A DNA stretch of 64,000 nucleotides from contig DKJL01000011.1 in assembly GCA_002454815.1 (NCBI GenBank), forward strand, positions 34,782 through 98,781, read 5' to 3'. The position numbers were made by a program, and so were the translations under genes. The notes beneath the pieces were generated by a model that was given only the letters and a program-made list of their open reading frames with translations, ran no database searches and was not told the origin of the DNA. Origin of the DNA: Flavobacteriales bacterium UBA6693 (lineage in GTDB: Bacteria > Bacteroidota > Bacteroidia > Flavobacteriales > Weeksellaceae). Within the stretch, counting starts at the first letter, position 1. Every line of letters starts with the position of its first letter. Below are positions 32,346 through 39,988 of the stretch, one piece after another.

Positions 32346-34340
32346 TTATTTCGTTTCAGCTTGTTTCACGGGACTCTGTGCATTGTCCTTCTTATTATTC
32401 AGGGAATAGATAAGCGGAGTAGTGCTGCCGGCCGGCGATACCCGTACATATCCCTGCATTTCCTGGTGCAGCGCAGAGCAGAAGTCTGTACAGTACATCG
32501 GATACATTCCTGCTTTCAGCGGAACCCACTTCAGCGTGGTGGTTTCACCCGGCATAATCAGCAGTTCGGCGTTTTGCGCGCCTTTGATTGCGAAGCCGTG
32601 TGGAACATCCCAGTCTTGCTCAAGGTTAGTTACGTGGAAGTAAACTTCGTCCCCAACACGTACGCCTTCAATATTATCCGGTGCAAAGTGAGAGCGGATG
32701 GAAGTCATATAAACGTGCACCTTGTTCCCTTCGCGAACGACTTTGCTTTCGCCCTCACCACGAGTAACGTACGGGTGTTTGTTTTCTTCTAATTTATAGA
32801 ATTTCACCTGATCTTTTTTGAAAATTTCCGCAGGACCGGCTTGTGCATAATGCGGTTCACCAATTGTTGGGAAATCTAAAAGAAGTTTCATTTTATCACC
32901 GGTAATGTCAAATAACTGTGCGGATTGTGCAAGCTCCGGACCGGTTGGCAAGTATCTGTCTTTTGTAATTTTGTTATAAGCAACAAGATATTTTCCGTAA
33001 GGTTTTGCAGTATCTCCACCTACAACCATCAAGTGACCTGTAGAATAGAATGTAGGTTGTCTGTCCAAAACTTTACATGTTTTAATGTCCCACTTTACAA
33101 TCTCGGAAGAAACAAACATGGAAGTATACGCATTTCCTTTACCATCAAACTCTGTATGGAGTGGTCCTAAACCTGGCTTCTGTACTTCTCCGTGCAAAAC
33201 TGCGTCGTATTTAACGATTGGAATACCATCAAATTCACCCGCATAATTTTTGTCAGCAATTGCTTTCATCAATTTATCAAAACTGAAAACAGGGATCAAA
33301 GCTGCCAATTTTCCGGAACCGATGATGTATTCTCCTGTTGGGTCGATGTCGCATCCGTGCGGAGATTTCGGGCAAGGAATAAGGTAAGCGATGTCTTTCA
33401 GTTCGCTGGCAGAAAGTACGGAGACTTCTTTCAGGATTTCAGATTTTGCCATTTGAGTGGATTCGTCAAACTTGTTGTGCGCGTATTCCACAGCCATTTT
33501 TTTGGCTTTTCCGGCTTTCAGATATTCTTCCGCTTTTTTCCAGTTCACCGCCATGATGAAGTCTTTCTCATTCTGGGAAGCGTTTACTTCAAGTAAAGTA
33601 TTGGCTTGCTCAGAATTATAGCAAGAGAAGAAAAACCAACCGTGCGACTTGCCTTTACCGGCGTGTGAAAGGTCAAAGTTAAATCCTGGTGCTTCGATTT
33701 GGAAAGTGATGTCCATTTCGCCGTTCTCTTTATTGATTCCGATAAAAGAAAGATAGCCTTTGAAGTTTTCTTTAAACGAATCGATTGGAACGTCTCCCTG
33801 ACCATCAACCGGTACTGCAAAGCGGGTTCCTGCAACAACATACTCCGTATTTTCTGTCAGAAAAGGCGAGGAGTGGTTACCTGCAGAGTTGGGAATTTCA
33901 AGAATTTCCGTTGTCTTAAATGTCTTTAAGTCAATTTTTGCCACTCGTGGCGTGTTATTTGCGTTAGCAAACAGATAACGCCCGTCAATTTCTCCTTTTG
34001 TCTGAGAAAGTGCCAGGTGATGTTGGTCATCCCATGGCACAAAACCGTGTGATGTTTCCAGCATTGGCTTGGTCTCTTCGCTGAAGCCGTAGCCGTTTTC
34101 GGGATGCACCGAGAAAACCGGCACAATTTTTAACACTCTACCGCTTGGTAAGCCTACGACACTGATTTGGCCGTTAAATCCGCCACTTACGAAGTTGTAA
34201 ACCTCGTCATGCTGGCCGGGTGCTACATACACTTTCTCTGCTGCATCGCCGGTAACTGCTGTCTTAGTTCCTTTGGGTTTGCATGCAACGATACTTACCG
34301 CAGCAAAAGCCGCGAGACCGATTTTCTTGTAAACGTTCAT
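32346..34340 (-). CDS. nosZ: Nitrous-oxide reductase, clade II (Sec-dependent, lipoprotein-like)
   Basis: Periplasmic copper enzyme that reduces N2O to N2; 664 aa. The N terminus is a Sec-type signal with lipobox-like SIVAC (no Tat twin-arginine), as in clade II. DDQHHLALS gives the D-x-HH CuZ motif, which in clade II lacks the third His of the clade I DxHHxH. The seven-bladed propeller follows, then the cupredoxin CuA domain with CTDFCSALHQEM (about 617-628). Electron supply is probably the lipoprotein cytochrome c upstream. No nosR or nosB is visible. Confidence 0.97.
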   Translation of the reverse strand: MNVYKKIGLAAFAAVSIVACKPKGTKTAVTGDAAEKVYVAPGQHDEVYNFVSGGFNGQISVVGLPSGRVLKIVPVFSVHPENGYGFSEETKPMLETSHGFVPWDDQHHLALSQTKGEIDGRYLFANANNTPRVAKIDLKTFKTTEILEIPNSAGNHSSPFLTENTEYVVAGTRFAVPVDGQGDVPIDSFKENFKGYLSFIGINKENGEMDITFQIEAPGFNFDLSHAGKGKSHGWFFFSCYNSEQANTLLEVNASQNEKDFIMAVNWKKAEEYLKAGKAKKMAVEYAHNKFDESTQMAKSEILKEVSVLSASELKDIAYLIPCPKSPHGCDIDPTGEYIIGSGKLAALIPVFSFDKLMKAIADKNYAGEFDGIPIVKYDAVLHGEVQKPGLGPLHTEFDGKGNAYTSMFVSSEIVKWDIKTCKVLDRQPTFYSTGHLMVVGGDTAKPYGKYLVAYNKITKDRYLPTGPELAQSAQLFDITGDKMKLLLDFPTIGEPHYAQAGPAEIFKKDQVKFYKLEENKHPYVTRGEGESKVVREGNKVHVYMTSIRSHFAPDNIEGVRVGDEVYFHVTNLEQDWDVPHGFAIKGAQNAELLIMPGETTTLKWVPLKAGMYPMYCTDFCSALHQEMQGYVRVSPAGSTTPLIYSLNNKKDNAQSPVKQAETK

Positions 34341-34383
34341 ATATAAATTGATTATTCTTTCGTGAGGAAAGGAAGAAGAGGAA

Positions 34384-34421
34384 AATGAATGGTAATTCCG
34401 GAACGGATATTACCATTCATT
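34384..34421 (-). terminator. Long hairpin between the cytochrome c gene and nosZ
   Basis: A 13-bp perfect stem (34384-34396 with 34409-34421) continues inward by TCCG/CGGA after a one-base bulge, about 17 bp in all. On the minus strand it is followed by TTTTCC, a weak T-tail. It could terminate part of the cytochrome transcript or protect the nosZ mRNA end after processing. Confidence 0.65.
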
Positions 34422-34440
34422 AAAGGGAAAAAGTTGGGTA

Positions 34441-34944
34441 TTATTTAGCGCCGTCGATTTCTCTCATATATTCGAGAATTTCACGCGCTTCGTTGTCTGC
34501 TAGTCCTTGGTTTGGCATTCTTACTAGACACAGTTCTAGCTGTTTCTGCAGTTCAGGATCCACATCGATCATCGGATCCGGGTTAGAAATAAAGTTCATG
34601 ATCCAAGCTGGAGTCTGTCTTTCTGTAACCCCTTTCCAACCTGGTCCTACTAATTTCTCGTCAGTTGGTTTGTGGCATGATGTACATTTTACCTCTGCTA
34701 CTTTTTTACCGGCCGCCGCCATTGCAGGGTCGAAAGAGCTTACGTCTACATTCTCGTGCTTACCGATACCGCGGTTTGGGTCATACTTTTCCGCAGCAGT
34801 TTCTGCAGTAGCATTATCTGCAGTGGCAGTTGTTGTGGTTGTTTCCCCAGTGCTCGCCGGGATGCTGTCGTTTTGGTTGTCGCCTCCGCACGCGAATAAC
34901 GTGAGGGCGAATGTTGCGAGTGCAACGGTCTTTAGTGTTCTCAT
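34441..34944 (-). CDS. Lipoprotein mono-heme cytochrome c upstream of nosZ
   Basis: A 167-aa lipoprotein (lipobox LFAC19) with a Thr/Ala-rich linker and one class I heme domain: CTSCH at about 87-91, then GPGWKGVTERQTPAWIMNF and a Met axial ligand candidate in LVRMPNQGL. It likely gives electrons to NosZ in the periplasm. First gene of the minus-strand nos operon, with a TACTTTTG box and a palindrome in its promoter. Confidence 0.92.
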   Translation of the reverse strand: MRTLKTVALATFALTLFACGGDNQNDSIPASTGETTTTTATADNATAETAAEKYDPNRGIGKHENVDVSSFDPAMAAAGKKVAEVKCTSCHKPTDEKLVGPGWKGVTERQTPAWIMNFISNPDPMIDVDPELQKQLELCLVRMPNQGLADNEAREILEYMREIDGAK

Positions 34945-34964
34945 TTTATTTATTTTTGTATACC

Positions 34965-34972
34965 CAAAAGTA
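34965..34972 (-). promoter_or_regulatory. Promoter -7 box of the nos operon
   Basis: TACTTTTG on the minus strand, 20 bases from the cytochrome ATG. The region where a -33 TTG would lie is occupied instead by the palindrome at 34973-34990. Confidence 0.5.
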
Positions 34973-34990
34973 CCAATCTTGTACCATTGG
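34973..34990. promoter_or_regulatory. Palindromic candidate operator CCAAT-N8-ATTGG
   Basis: A perfect 5-bp inverted repeat with 8-base spacer, immediately upstream of the -7 box of the nos operon and between two divergent cytochrome genes. It differs from the Fnr consensus TTGAT-N4-ATCAA, so the regulator is not predicted. Confidence 0.35.
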
Positions 34991-35067
34991 CATTTATGAC
35001 CGTAATCATAGACGTGGTATGATAATTGTCCTGAAATTTGAACACAGAAAAATTAAACTTAAAACCA

Positions 35068-35451
35068 ATGAAAAAGTACCTGATGTTGGGTGGCCTTATT
35101 GCCATCGTTGCCTGTAGTAAAAATGACGTGAATCCGGACGCAGAAACCAACGTGATGCTTGAAGAGCCGCTGGTGAGCGTGGTGGATCCCGCTGCAGCAG
35201 GAAAACATGAAGGTTTGGCGCTTATTGAAGGTGCCGACTGTCTTACCTGTCACAAAGTAGATGCAAGAGTGGTAGGACCCTCTTACCAGGAAGTTGCGCA
35301 AAAATATACTGAGGCAGATCTGGATTATCTGGCAGAGAAAATCATCGAGGGAGGTGCAGGAGTTTGGGGCGAAATCCCAATGACGCCACACGCCGGAATG
35401 AGCAAAGAAAATGCGAAGAAAATGGCGTCTTATATTCTTACGTTGAAATAA
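35068..35451 (+). CDS. Lipoprotein cytochrome c divergent from the nos operon
   Basis: A 127-aa product from the ATG at 35068 (the in-frame start at 35038 would precede the signal MKKYLMLGGLIAIVAC, lipobox Cys16). One heme c motif CLTCH (58-62), followed by VGPSYQEVAQKY and an axial Met in MTPHAGMS. The domain is that of small soluble cytochromes c. It could be a second electron donor to NosZ or belong to a general respiratory pool. It faces away from the nos operon and shares its intergenic region. Confidence 0.92.
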   Translation: MKKYLMLGGLIAIVACSKNDVNPDAETNVMLEEPLVSVVDPAAAGKHEGLALIEGADCLTCHKVDARVVGPSYQEVAQKYTEADLDYLAEKIIEGGAGVWGEIPMTPHAGMSKENAKKMASYILTLK

Positions 35452-35476
35452 CTTTTTAATAGAGCCCTATAACAAC

Positions 35477-35505
35477 AAACATCTTATACTATAAGGTGTT
35501 TTTTT
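35477..35505 (+). terminator. Terminator after the divergent cytochrome c gene
   Basis: AAACATCTTAT / ATAAGGTGTTT stem (11 bp with a G-U), loop ACT, then TTTT. Confidence 0.75.
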
Positions 35506-35566
35506 ATGTTCTGCTCGCAAATATGTCATTTTGTCATAATACTTCTCTTGGTATAAATGTTGCGAA

Positions 35567-35594
35567 ATTGTCAGTATAAATTCAAACTGACAAT
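35567..35594. promoter_or_regulatory. Inverted repeat upstream of dnaK
   Basis: ATTGTCAGT - 10 bases - ACTGACAAT, 9 perfect bp per arm, ending 18 bases before the dnaK start codon. It does not match CIRCE (TTAGCACTC-N9-GAGTGCTAA). TGTCA also recurs as a direct repeat at 35524-35536. Confidence 0.5.
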
Positions 35595-35612
35595 AATTAA
35601 AAAATAAATACT

Positions 35613-37511
35613 ATGAGTAAAATAATTGGTATTGACTTAGGTACAACCAACTCCTGTGTGGCAGTGATGGAAGGGAAAGATCCCGTAGTAATCCCAAATG
35701 CAGAAGGAAAGCGTACGACACCTTCTATCGTAGCTTTTACCGAAGATGGGGAAAGAAAAGTAGGAGATCCCGCAAAAAGACAGGCAGTGACCAATCCTAC
35801 AAAAACGATTTATTCGATCAAACGTTTTATCGGGACACACTTTAAAGACGATGCTACAGAAATCGGCAGAGTTGCATATAAAGTAGTGAAAGGACCAAAT
35901 GATACTGTAAAAGTACAGATCGACGACCGCGAGTATACACCGCAGGAAATCTCAGCGATGACACTTCAGAAAATGAAGAAAACTGCTGAAGACTATCTTG
36001 GCCAGGAGGTGACGAGAGCGGTAATTACAGTTCCGGCATATTTTAACGATGCGCAAAGACAGGCCACTAAAGAAGCGGGTGAAATCGCGGGCCTGAAAGT
36101 AGAGAGAATCATCAACGAACCAACCGCCGCAGCATTGGCTTACGGTCTTGATAAAAGCCATAAAGACCAGAAAATTGCCGTCTATGACTTAGGTGGAGGT
36201 ACTTTCGACATCTCCATCCTTGATTTGGGCGACGGTGTTTTTGAAGTACTTTCAACAAACGGTGACACGCATTTGGGTGGTGATGATTTTGATGATGTCG
36301 TAATCAACTGGTTGGCAGACGAATTCAAAACAGAAGAAGGTGTAGACCTGAAAACCGATCCTATCGCACTACAGCGTTTGAAAGAAGCTGCAGAAAAAGC
36401 GAAAATCGAATTGTCTTCCTCTTCACAAACGGAAATCAACCTACCTTATATTACCGCTACTGCCACAGGGCCAAAGCACTTGGTAAAATCTCTGACAAAA
36501 GCGAAGTTCGAGCAACTTGCTGCTGATCTCGTTCGCCGCTCCATGGAACCTTGTAAAAAAGCACTTTCTGATGCAGGTTTGCAGCCATCCGATATTGACG
36601 AGGTAATCTTAGTGGGTGGTTCTACCAGAATCCCGATTATTCAGGAAGAAGTAGAAAAGTTCTTCGGAAAAAAACCTTCCAAAGGAGTGAATCCGGATGA
36701 GGTAGTTGCCGTAGGTGCAGCGATCCAGGGTGGTGTTCTTACCGGCGACGTGAAAGACGTTCTTTTGTTGGACGTTACGCCGCTTTCTTTAGGAATCGAA
36801 ACAATGGGTTCTGTATTTACCAAATTAATTGAGGCCAATACTACTATCCCTACTAAAAAATCAGAAGTATTCTCTACAGCCAGCGACAATCAGCCAGCAG
36901 TGTCGATTCGCGTAGGACAGGGAGAAAGACCAATGTTTAATGACAATAAGGAAATCGGACGTTTTGATTTGGCTGATATTCCACCGGCTCCACGTGGAGT
37001 GCCACAAATCGAAGTAACTTTCGACATTGATGCCAACGGTATCTTGAGTGTTTCCGCGAAAGACAAAGGAACCGGAAAGGAACAAACCATTAAAATTCAG
37101 GCAAGCTCCGGACTTTCTGAGGAGGAAATTGCAAGAATGAAGCGTGAAGCGGAAGAGAATGCTTCTTCTGATGCGAAGAAAAAAGAAGAAGTTGAAGTAT
37201 TCAACAAAGCCGATGCTTTAATTTTCCAGACTGAAAAACAGCTGAAAGAATTTGGTGATAAGTTGTCCGCAGATAAGAAATCAGCCGTAGAATCTGCAGC
37301 CGCAGAACTGAAAACTGCTTTTGATGCTAAGGATATGGACAGTGTAAAAACCAAAACCGAAGCATTAGACGCTGCGTGGATGGCCGCTTCGGAAGAGATG
37401 TACGCAGCAGGCCAGCAAGGTCAGCCGGGTGCAGATCCTTCACAAGGAAACCCTGGCGGTGATGCCGGAGCAGACGATGTTCAGGATGCTGATTTTGAAG
37501 AAGTGAAATAA
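35613..37511 (+). CDS. dnaK: Chaperone DnaK (Hsp70)
   Basis: Hsp70 chaperone of 632 aa: actin-like ATPase domain (IGIDLGTTNSCVAVMEG at the N terminus, AVYDLGGGTFDISI, VGGSTRIP), interdomain linker DVLLLDVTPLSL, substrate-binding beta-sandwich, and a helical lid ending in a Gly/Gln-rich tail with the acidic end DVQDADFEEVK. dnaJ and grpE are not adjacent. A perfect inverted repeat directly upstream may be its heat-shock operator. Confidence 0.98.
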   Translation: MSKIIGIDLGTTNSCVAVMEGKDPVVIPNAEGKRTTPSIVAFTEDGERKVGDPAKRQAVTNPTKTIYSIKRFIGTHFKDDATEIGRVAYKVVKGPNDTVKVQIDDREYTPQEISAMTLQKMKKTAEDYLGQEVTRAVITVPAYFNDAQRQATKEAGEIAGLKVERIINEPTAAALAYGLDKSHKDQKIAVYDLGGGTFDISILDLGDGVFEVLSTNGDTHLGGDDFDDVVINWLADEFKTEEGVDLKTDPIALQRLKEAAEKAKIELSSSSQTEINLPYITATATGPKHLVKSLTKAKFEQLAADLVRRSMEPCKKALSDAGLQPSDIDEVILVGGSTRIPIIQEEVEKFFGKKPSKGVNPDEVVAVGAAIQGGVLTGDVKDVLLLDVTPLSLGIETMGSVFTKLIEANTTIPTKKSEVFSTASDNQPAVSIRVGQGERPMFNDNKEIGRFDLADIPPAPRGVPQIEVTFDIDANGILSVSAKDKGTGKEQTIKIQASSGLSEEEIARMKREAEENASSDAKKKEEVEVFNKADALIFQTEKQLKEFGDKLSADKKSAVESAAAELKTAFDAKDMDSVKTKTEALDAAWMAASEEMYAAGQQGQPGADPSQGNPGGDAGADDVQDADFEEVK

Positions 37512-37553
37512 ATAGCAAATATCATCGGTTAACATCGATCGAAATAGCGTAGT

Positions 37554-37593
37554 AAATCGCTGTAAATGTAATGTTTACAGCGATTTTTTTTGT
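37554..37593 (+). terminator. Terminator after dnaK
   Basis: A 13-bp stem AAATCGCTGTAAA / TTTACAGCGATTT with 7-base loop followed by T. Confidence 0.9.
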
Positions 37594-37874
37594 TTTATAT
37601 TTTGCAGATGATGAGTTTGGTAGATCATCTCAGGACAGAGGAATGTTATAATATAAAATTGAGCAGGATTTAATTCTTGAAGATGAAAATAAAAGGAAGC
37701 GGTATTAAGTGATTCATTATTTTTATTTTCAGCCCTTTAAGAAAATTACGACACAGAAGTTTACCTAAGCATGAAAATATATCAAAATGAAAAATCTACT
37801 TATTTCCTTGAGATAATTAAATTAAATATTTAAAAGAATATCTTAATGGTCATAATTTGTCTGTTTAATGATTT
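37594..37874. other. AT-rich gene-free stretch
   Basis: No convincing gene, hairpin or repeat seen; base composition is markedly more AT-rich than the flanking dnaK, marking the left edge of the AT-rich zone. Confidence 0.4.
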
Positions 37875-37882
37875 TATGTTTG
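37875..37882 (+). promoter_or_regulatory. -7 box before the truncated WYL-type gene
   Basis: TATGTTTG, 18 bases before the ATG at 37901. Confidence 0.5.
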
Positions 37883-37900
37883 TAATATAGATTAAAGCTA

Positions 37901-38218
37901 ATGGCAAAAAGAGATCAAATGTTGCGGTTGATGCATATTGCAAATCTGCTTCAGGAAAAAGAAATTGGGGTAACTTATGAAGAAGTACAACGCTATTTAG
38001 AAGAAAAACATTATGACCAAAAAGGGTATGACAATGATTTGGCTTTTAGTGAAAAAACCTTCAAAAGAGATCGCAATCTGTTGCTGGAAATTTTCGGAAT
38101 TGAAACTCAATGCAAAAGATCGACAATGACTTATCAAATTGTCGATGATGAAAATCTGGCGAGAAAAACTTTCACAACTATCAAAAAAAGAAAGCGAAAT
38201 ATTAGGAGAAAGTTTTAA
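37901..38218 (+). pseudogene. Truncated WYL-type transcriptional regulator
   Basis: A 105-aa product whose N-terminal ~95 residues (KRDQMLRLMHIANLLQEKE; DLAFSEKTFKRDRNLLLEIFGIE) match the winged-helix N-terminal part of flavobacterial WYL-domain regulators. The normal protein continues for another ~200 residues with a WYL ligand-sensing domain, absent here: the frame ends in the Lys/Arg stretch IKKRKRNIRRKF. It may be a decayed gene, or a stand-alone DNA-binding fragment still expressed from its promoter. Low GC and decayed neighbours favour decay. Confidence 0.6.
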
Positions 38219-38233
38219 TTTTCAGGTGGCGAA

Positions 38234-38365
38234 ATGGAAAATATCGCCCGAAAATGCGCCATGCAAGAAATTCTTTCGGGTGAAAAACTTCATTTTGAAG
38301 CAATTAAACACCTCTGTAAAAATGAAAAATGGAGTGGGGAAGTGAAAGGGAAGATTGGATTTTAA
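38234..38365 (+). CDS. Small hypothetical ORF (43 aa)
   Basis: An ATG-to-TAA frame of 43 codons 15 bases after the truncated regulator, beginning MENIARKCAMQEILSGEKL. Codon use looks protein-like, with two Cys. I do not recognise it. It could be the tail of a gene whose body has been deleted together with the regulator's C-terminal part. Confidence 0.35.
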   Translation: MENIARKCAMQEILSGEKLHFEAIKHLCKNEKWSGEVKGKIGF

Positions 38366-38462
38366 AGAACAGGTAATAAAATCACTATCACCAAAAATTT
38401 TTAGGAAAAAACCTATCACGAGTAGGCGATCCATTTAGCTTAAAAAAGAATAAAATATAAAG

Positions 38463-38660
38463 ATGAAAAAACTTTTTGAAATCTTCTTTGAAGAAATTCC
38501 CGCGGCAGAACTAAACGTAAAAAGGAAAGGTGAATGGAAGATGGTGCTGCCAAAGTCTACGGATTTTATAGGCTTGGCAGTATTAAAAACAGTTTTTCTA
38601 CTCTTTTCAATGTTTTTTCTGATCTATTTTTTATCGATTGTTATTGCAGTGGTATTGTAA
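38463..38660 (+). CDS. Hypothetical single-pass membrane protein, 65 aa
   Basis: Small protein with a soluble N-terminal half (KKLFEIFFEEIPAAELNVKRKG) and one hydrophobic helix at the end (AVLKTVFLLFSMFFLIYFLSI). No homolog recognised. Gene density around it is low and decayed genes flank it, so it may be a remnant. Confidence 0.4.
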   Translation: MKKLFEIFFEEIPAAELNVKRKGEWKMVLPKSTDFIGLAVLKTVFLLFSMFFLIYFLSIVIAVVL

Positions 38661-38981
38661 AGATCCTGAGTAATTACCGTTCAACTTCTAACTTGCAATC
38701 GTGTCACAAATAATTTATATCGGAATTAAACTTATTAAATATCCTCTCACAATACTTCTCAATTACTAATTTCTGACAATGCAGGAATTTCTTGGAACAT
38801 TACATTTTATGGTTCAGCAATGTTGGGTGAGTTTTTCGAATTAGAGAAAAAAAATTTAACTGTTTTTGCCAAGACGTCCAAAGATTGATTTCGTTCACCA
38901 ATGGTCGCTTAGAAATAAGTATAGCACTGCCTGTACCAATCTCGCCTCAAACAAATTGAAAACTCATCTCCATCTTTTCCT
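38661..38981. other. AT-rich gene-free stretch
   Basis: No supported gene, RNA or repeat seen; promoter elements of the second Crp gene begin at its right end. Confidence 0.35.
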
Positions 38982-38989
38982 TAATTTTG
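38982..38989 (+). promoter_or_regulatory. -7 box directly before the second Crp gene
   Basis: TAATTTTG ends four bases before the ATG at 38994, so transcription should start at or within a few bases of the start codon. Confidence 0.5.
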
Positions 38990-38993
38990 TGGA

Positions 38994-39602
38994 ATGAAAC
39001 TAAAAGACCTCTTCCAAGCTGATTTGGTGAAAGAAATTGAAAGTTCCGGAAATCTAAAGCACTTTAAAGCTGGTGAAACCATCGTGAACATGGATTCCTA
39101 CATCAAGCATATTCCGGTGGTAATTTCCGGTAGCATCAAAGTGATCAGAACAGAAGAAGACGGTCGGGAAATTCTGCTCTACTACTTAACGCCCGGCGAA
39201 AGCTGCATCGTTTCTATTCTGGCCGGCATAAAAAATGAGACTGCAAAAATTAAAGCGGCTGTTGAGGAGGACGCAGACCTGATGATGATTCCCGCAGATA
39301 AAGCCAAAGAATGGGTAAAAAAATACCCTGACTGGACGGATTTTATCTTTGATCTCTATCAAAAACGTTTTGAGGAATTACTGGATATTGTGAATTCTGT
39401 GGCTTTTCAAAAAATAGACACGAGGCTTTTGCACCTCATCAAACAGAAAGCCCAACTGTACCATTCTAAAGAAATTTCGGTGACACACCAACAATTGGCG
39501 GATGAACTTGGCCTAACACGCGAAGCCGTGAGCCGCGTTCTCAAACAAATGGAAAAAGACCATCTTCTCATTCTTTCCCGAAATAAAATTGAGCTTCTGT
39601 GA
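38994..39602 (+). CDS. Crp/Fnr family regulator of the rhodanese-OsmC genes
   Basis: A 202-aa regulator with an N-terminal beta-roll (about 10-115: LKHFKAGETIVNMDSYIKHIPVVISGSI) and a C-terminal winged helix (VTHQQLADELGLTREAVSRVLKQMEKD). One Cys at position 71 (PGESCIVSI) is in the effector-pocket region and is the usual place of a Cys in this subgroup; no Fe-S Cys cluster. Next come rhodanese and OsmC genes, so persulfide, thiol or peroxide sensing is a reasonable inference. Its -7 box abuts the start codon. Confidence 0.85.
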   Translation: MKLKDLFQADLVKEIESSGNLKHFKAGETIVNMDSYIKHIPVVISGSIKVIRTEEDGREILLYYLTPGESCIVSILAGIKNETAKIKAAVEEDADLMMIPADKAKEWVKKYPDWTDFIFDLYQKRFEELLDIVNSVAFQKIDTRLLHLIKQKAQLYHSKEISVTHQQLADELGLTREAVSRVLKQMEKDHLLILSRNKIELL

Positions 39603-39634
39603 TATAGATTACTGTGCGCACTAATTCACTAGCT

Positions 39635-39642
39635 TAATTTTG
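39635..39642 (+). promoter_or_regulatory. -7 box before the rhodanese gene
   Basis: TAATTTTG, the same octamer as before the Crp gene, here 30 bases from the ATG. Confidence 0.5.
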
Positions 39643-39672
39643 CAGTATTAAATCATTCAAATACTCAAAATT

Positions 39673-39984
39673 ATGTTAGATACGATAAACAATCTTTTCG
39701 GCTTCAGAAAAACAGATTATGCAGATCTTGTAAAAAAAGGCGCACTAATCCTGGATGTTCGCAGCAAAGGTGAATTTGCAGGTGGACATATTAAAGGTTC
39801 CATCAATATTCCGGTGGATCAACTTCAAAATAATCTTTCAAAATTAAAAGATAAAAACAAAACCATCATTACGTGTTGCGCTTCTGGAATGAGAAGTGCT
39901 TCGGCCAAAACAATTCTTTTGAACAATGGCTATACCGACGTTCACAACGGCGGCGGTTGGGGAAGTTTAAACAGTAAAATTTAA
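39673..39984 (+). CDS. Single-domain rhodanese-like protein
   Basis: A 103-aa rhodanese domain: ILDVRSKGEFAGGHIKGSINIPVDQL and the active-site loop CCASGMRS (catalytic Cys in place of the usual CRSGMRS). Such proteins carry sulfane sulfur as a persulfide on the active-site Cys and pass it to acceptors. No signal peptide, so cytosolic. The OsmC gene starts 4 bases later (stop 39984, start 39989), and the Crp gene precedes, forming a three-gene module. Confidence 0.9.
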   Translation: MLDTINNLFGFRKTDYADLVKKGALILDVRSKGEFAGGHIKGSINIPVDQLQNNLSKLKDKNKTIITCCASGMRSASAKTILLNNGYTDVHNGGGWGSLNSKI

Positions 39985-39988
39985 AATA

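Noticed and set aside
34973..34990. The CCAAT palindrome as an Fnr/Dnr site
   Set aside because: Does not match TTGAT-N4-ATCAA in sequence or spacing, so only a generic operator is proposed.
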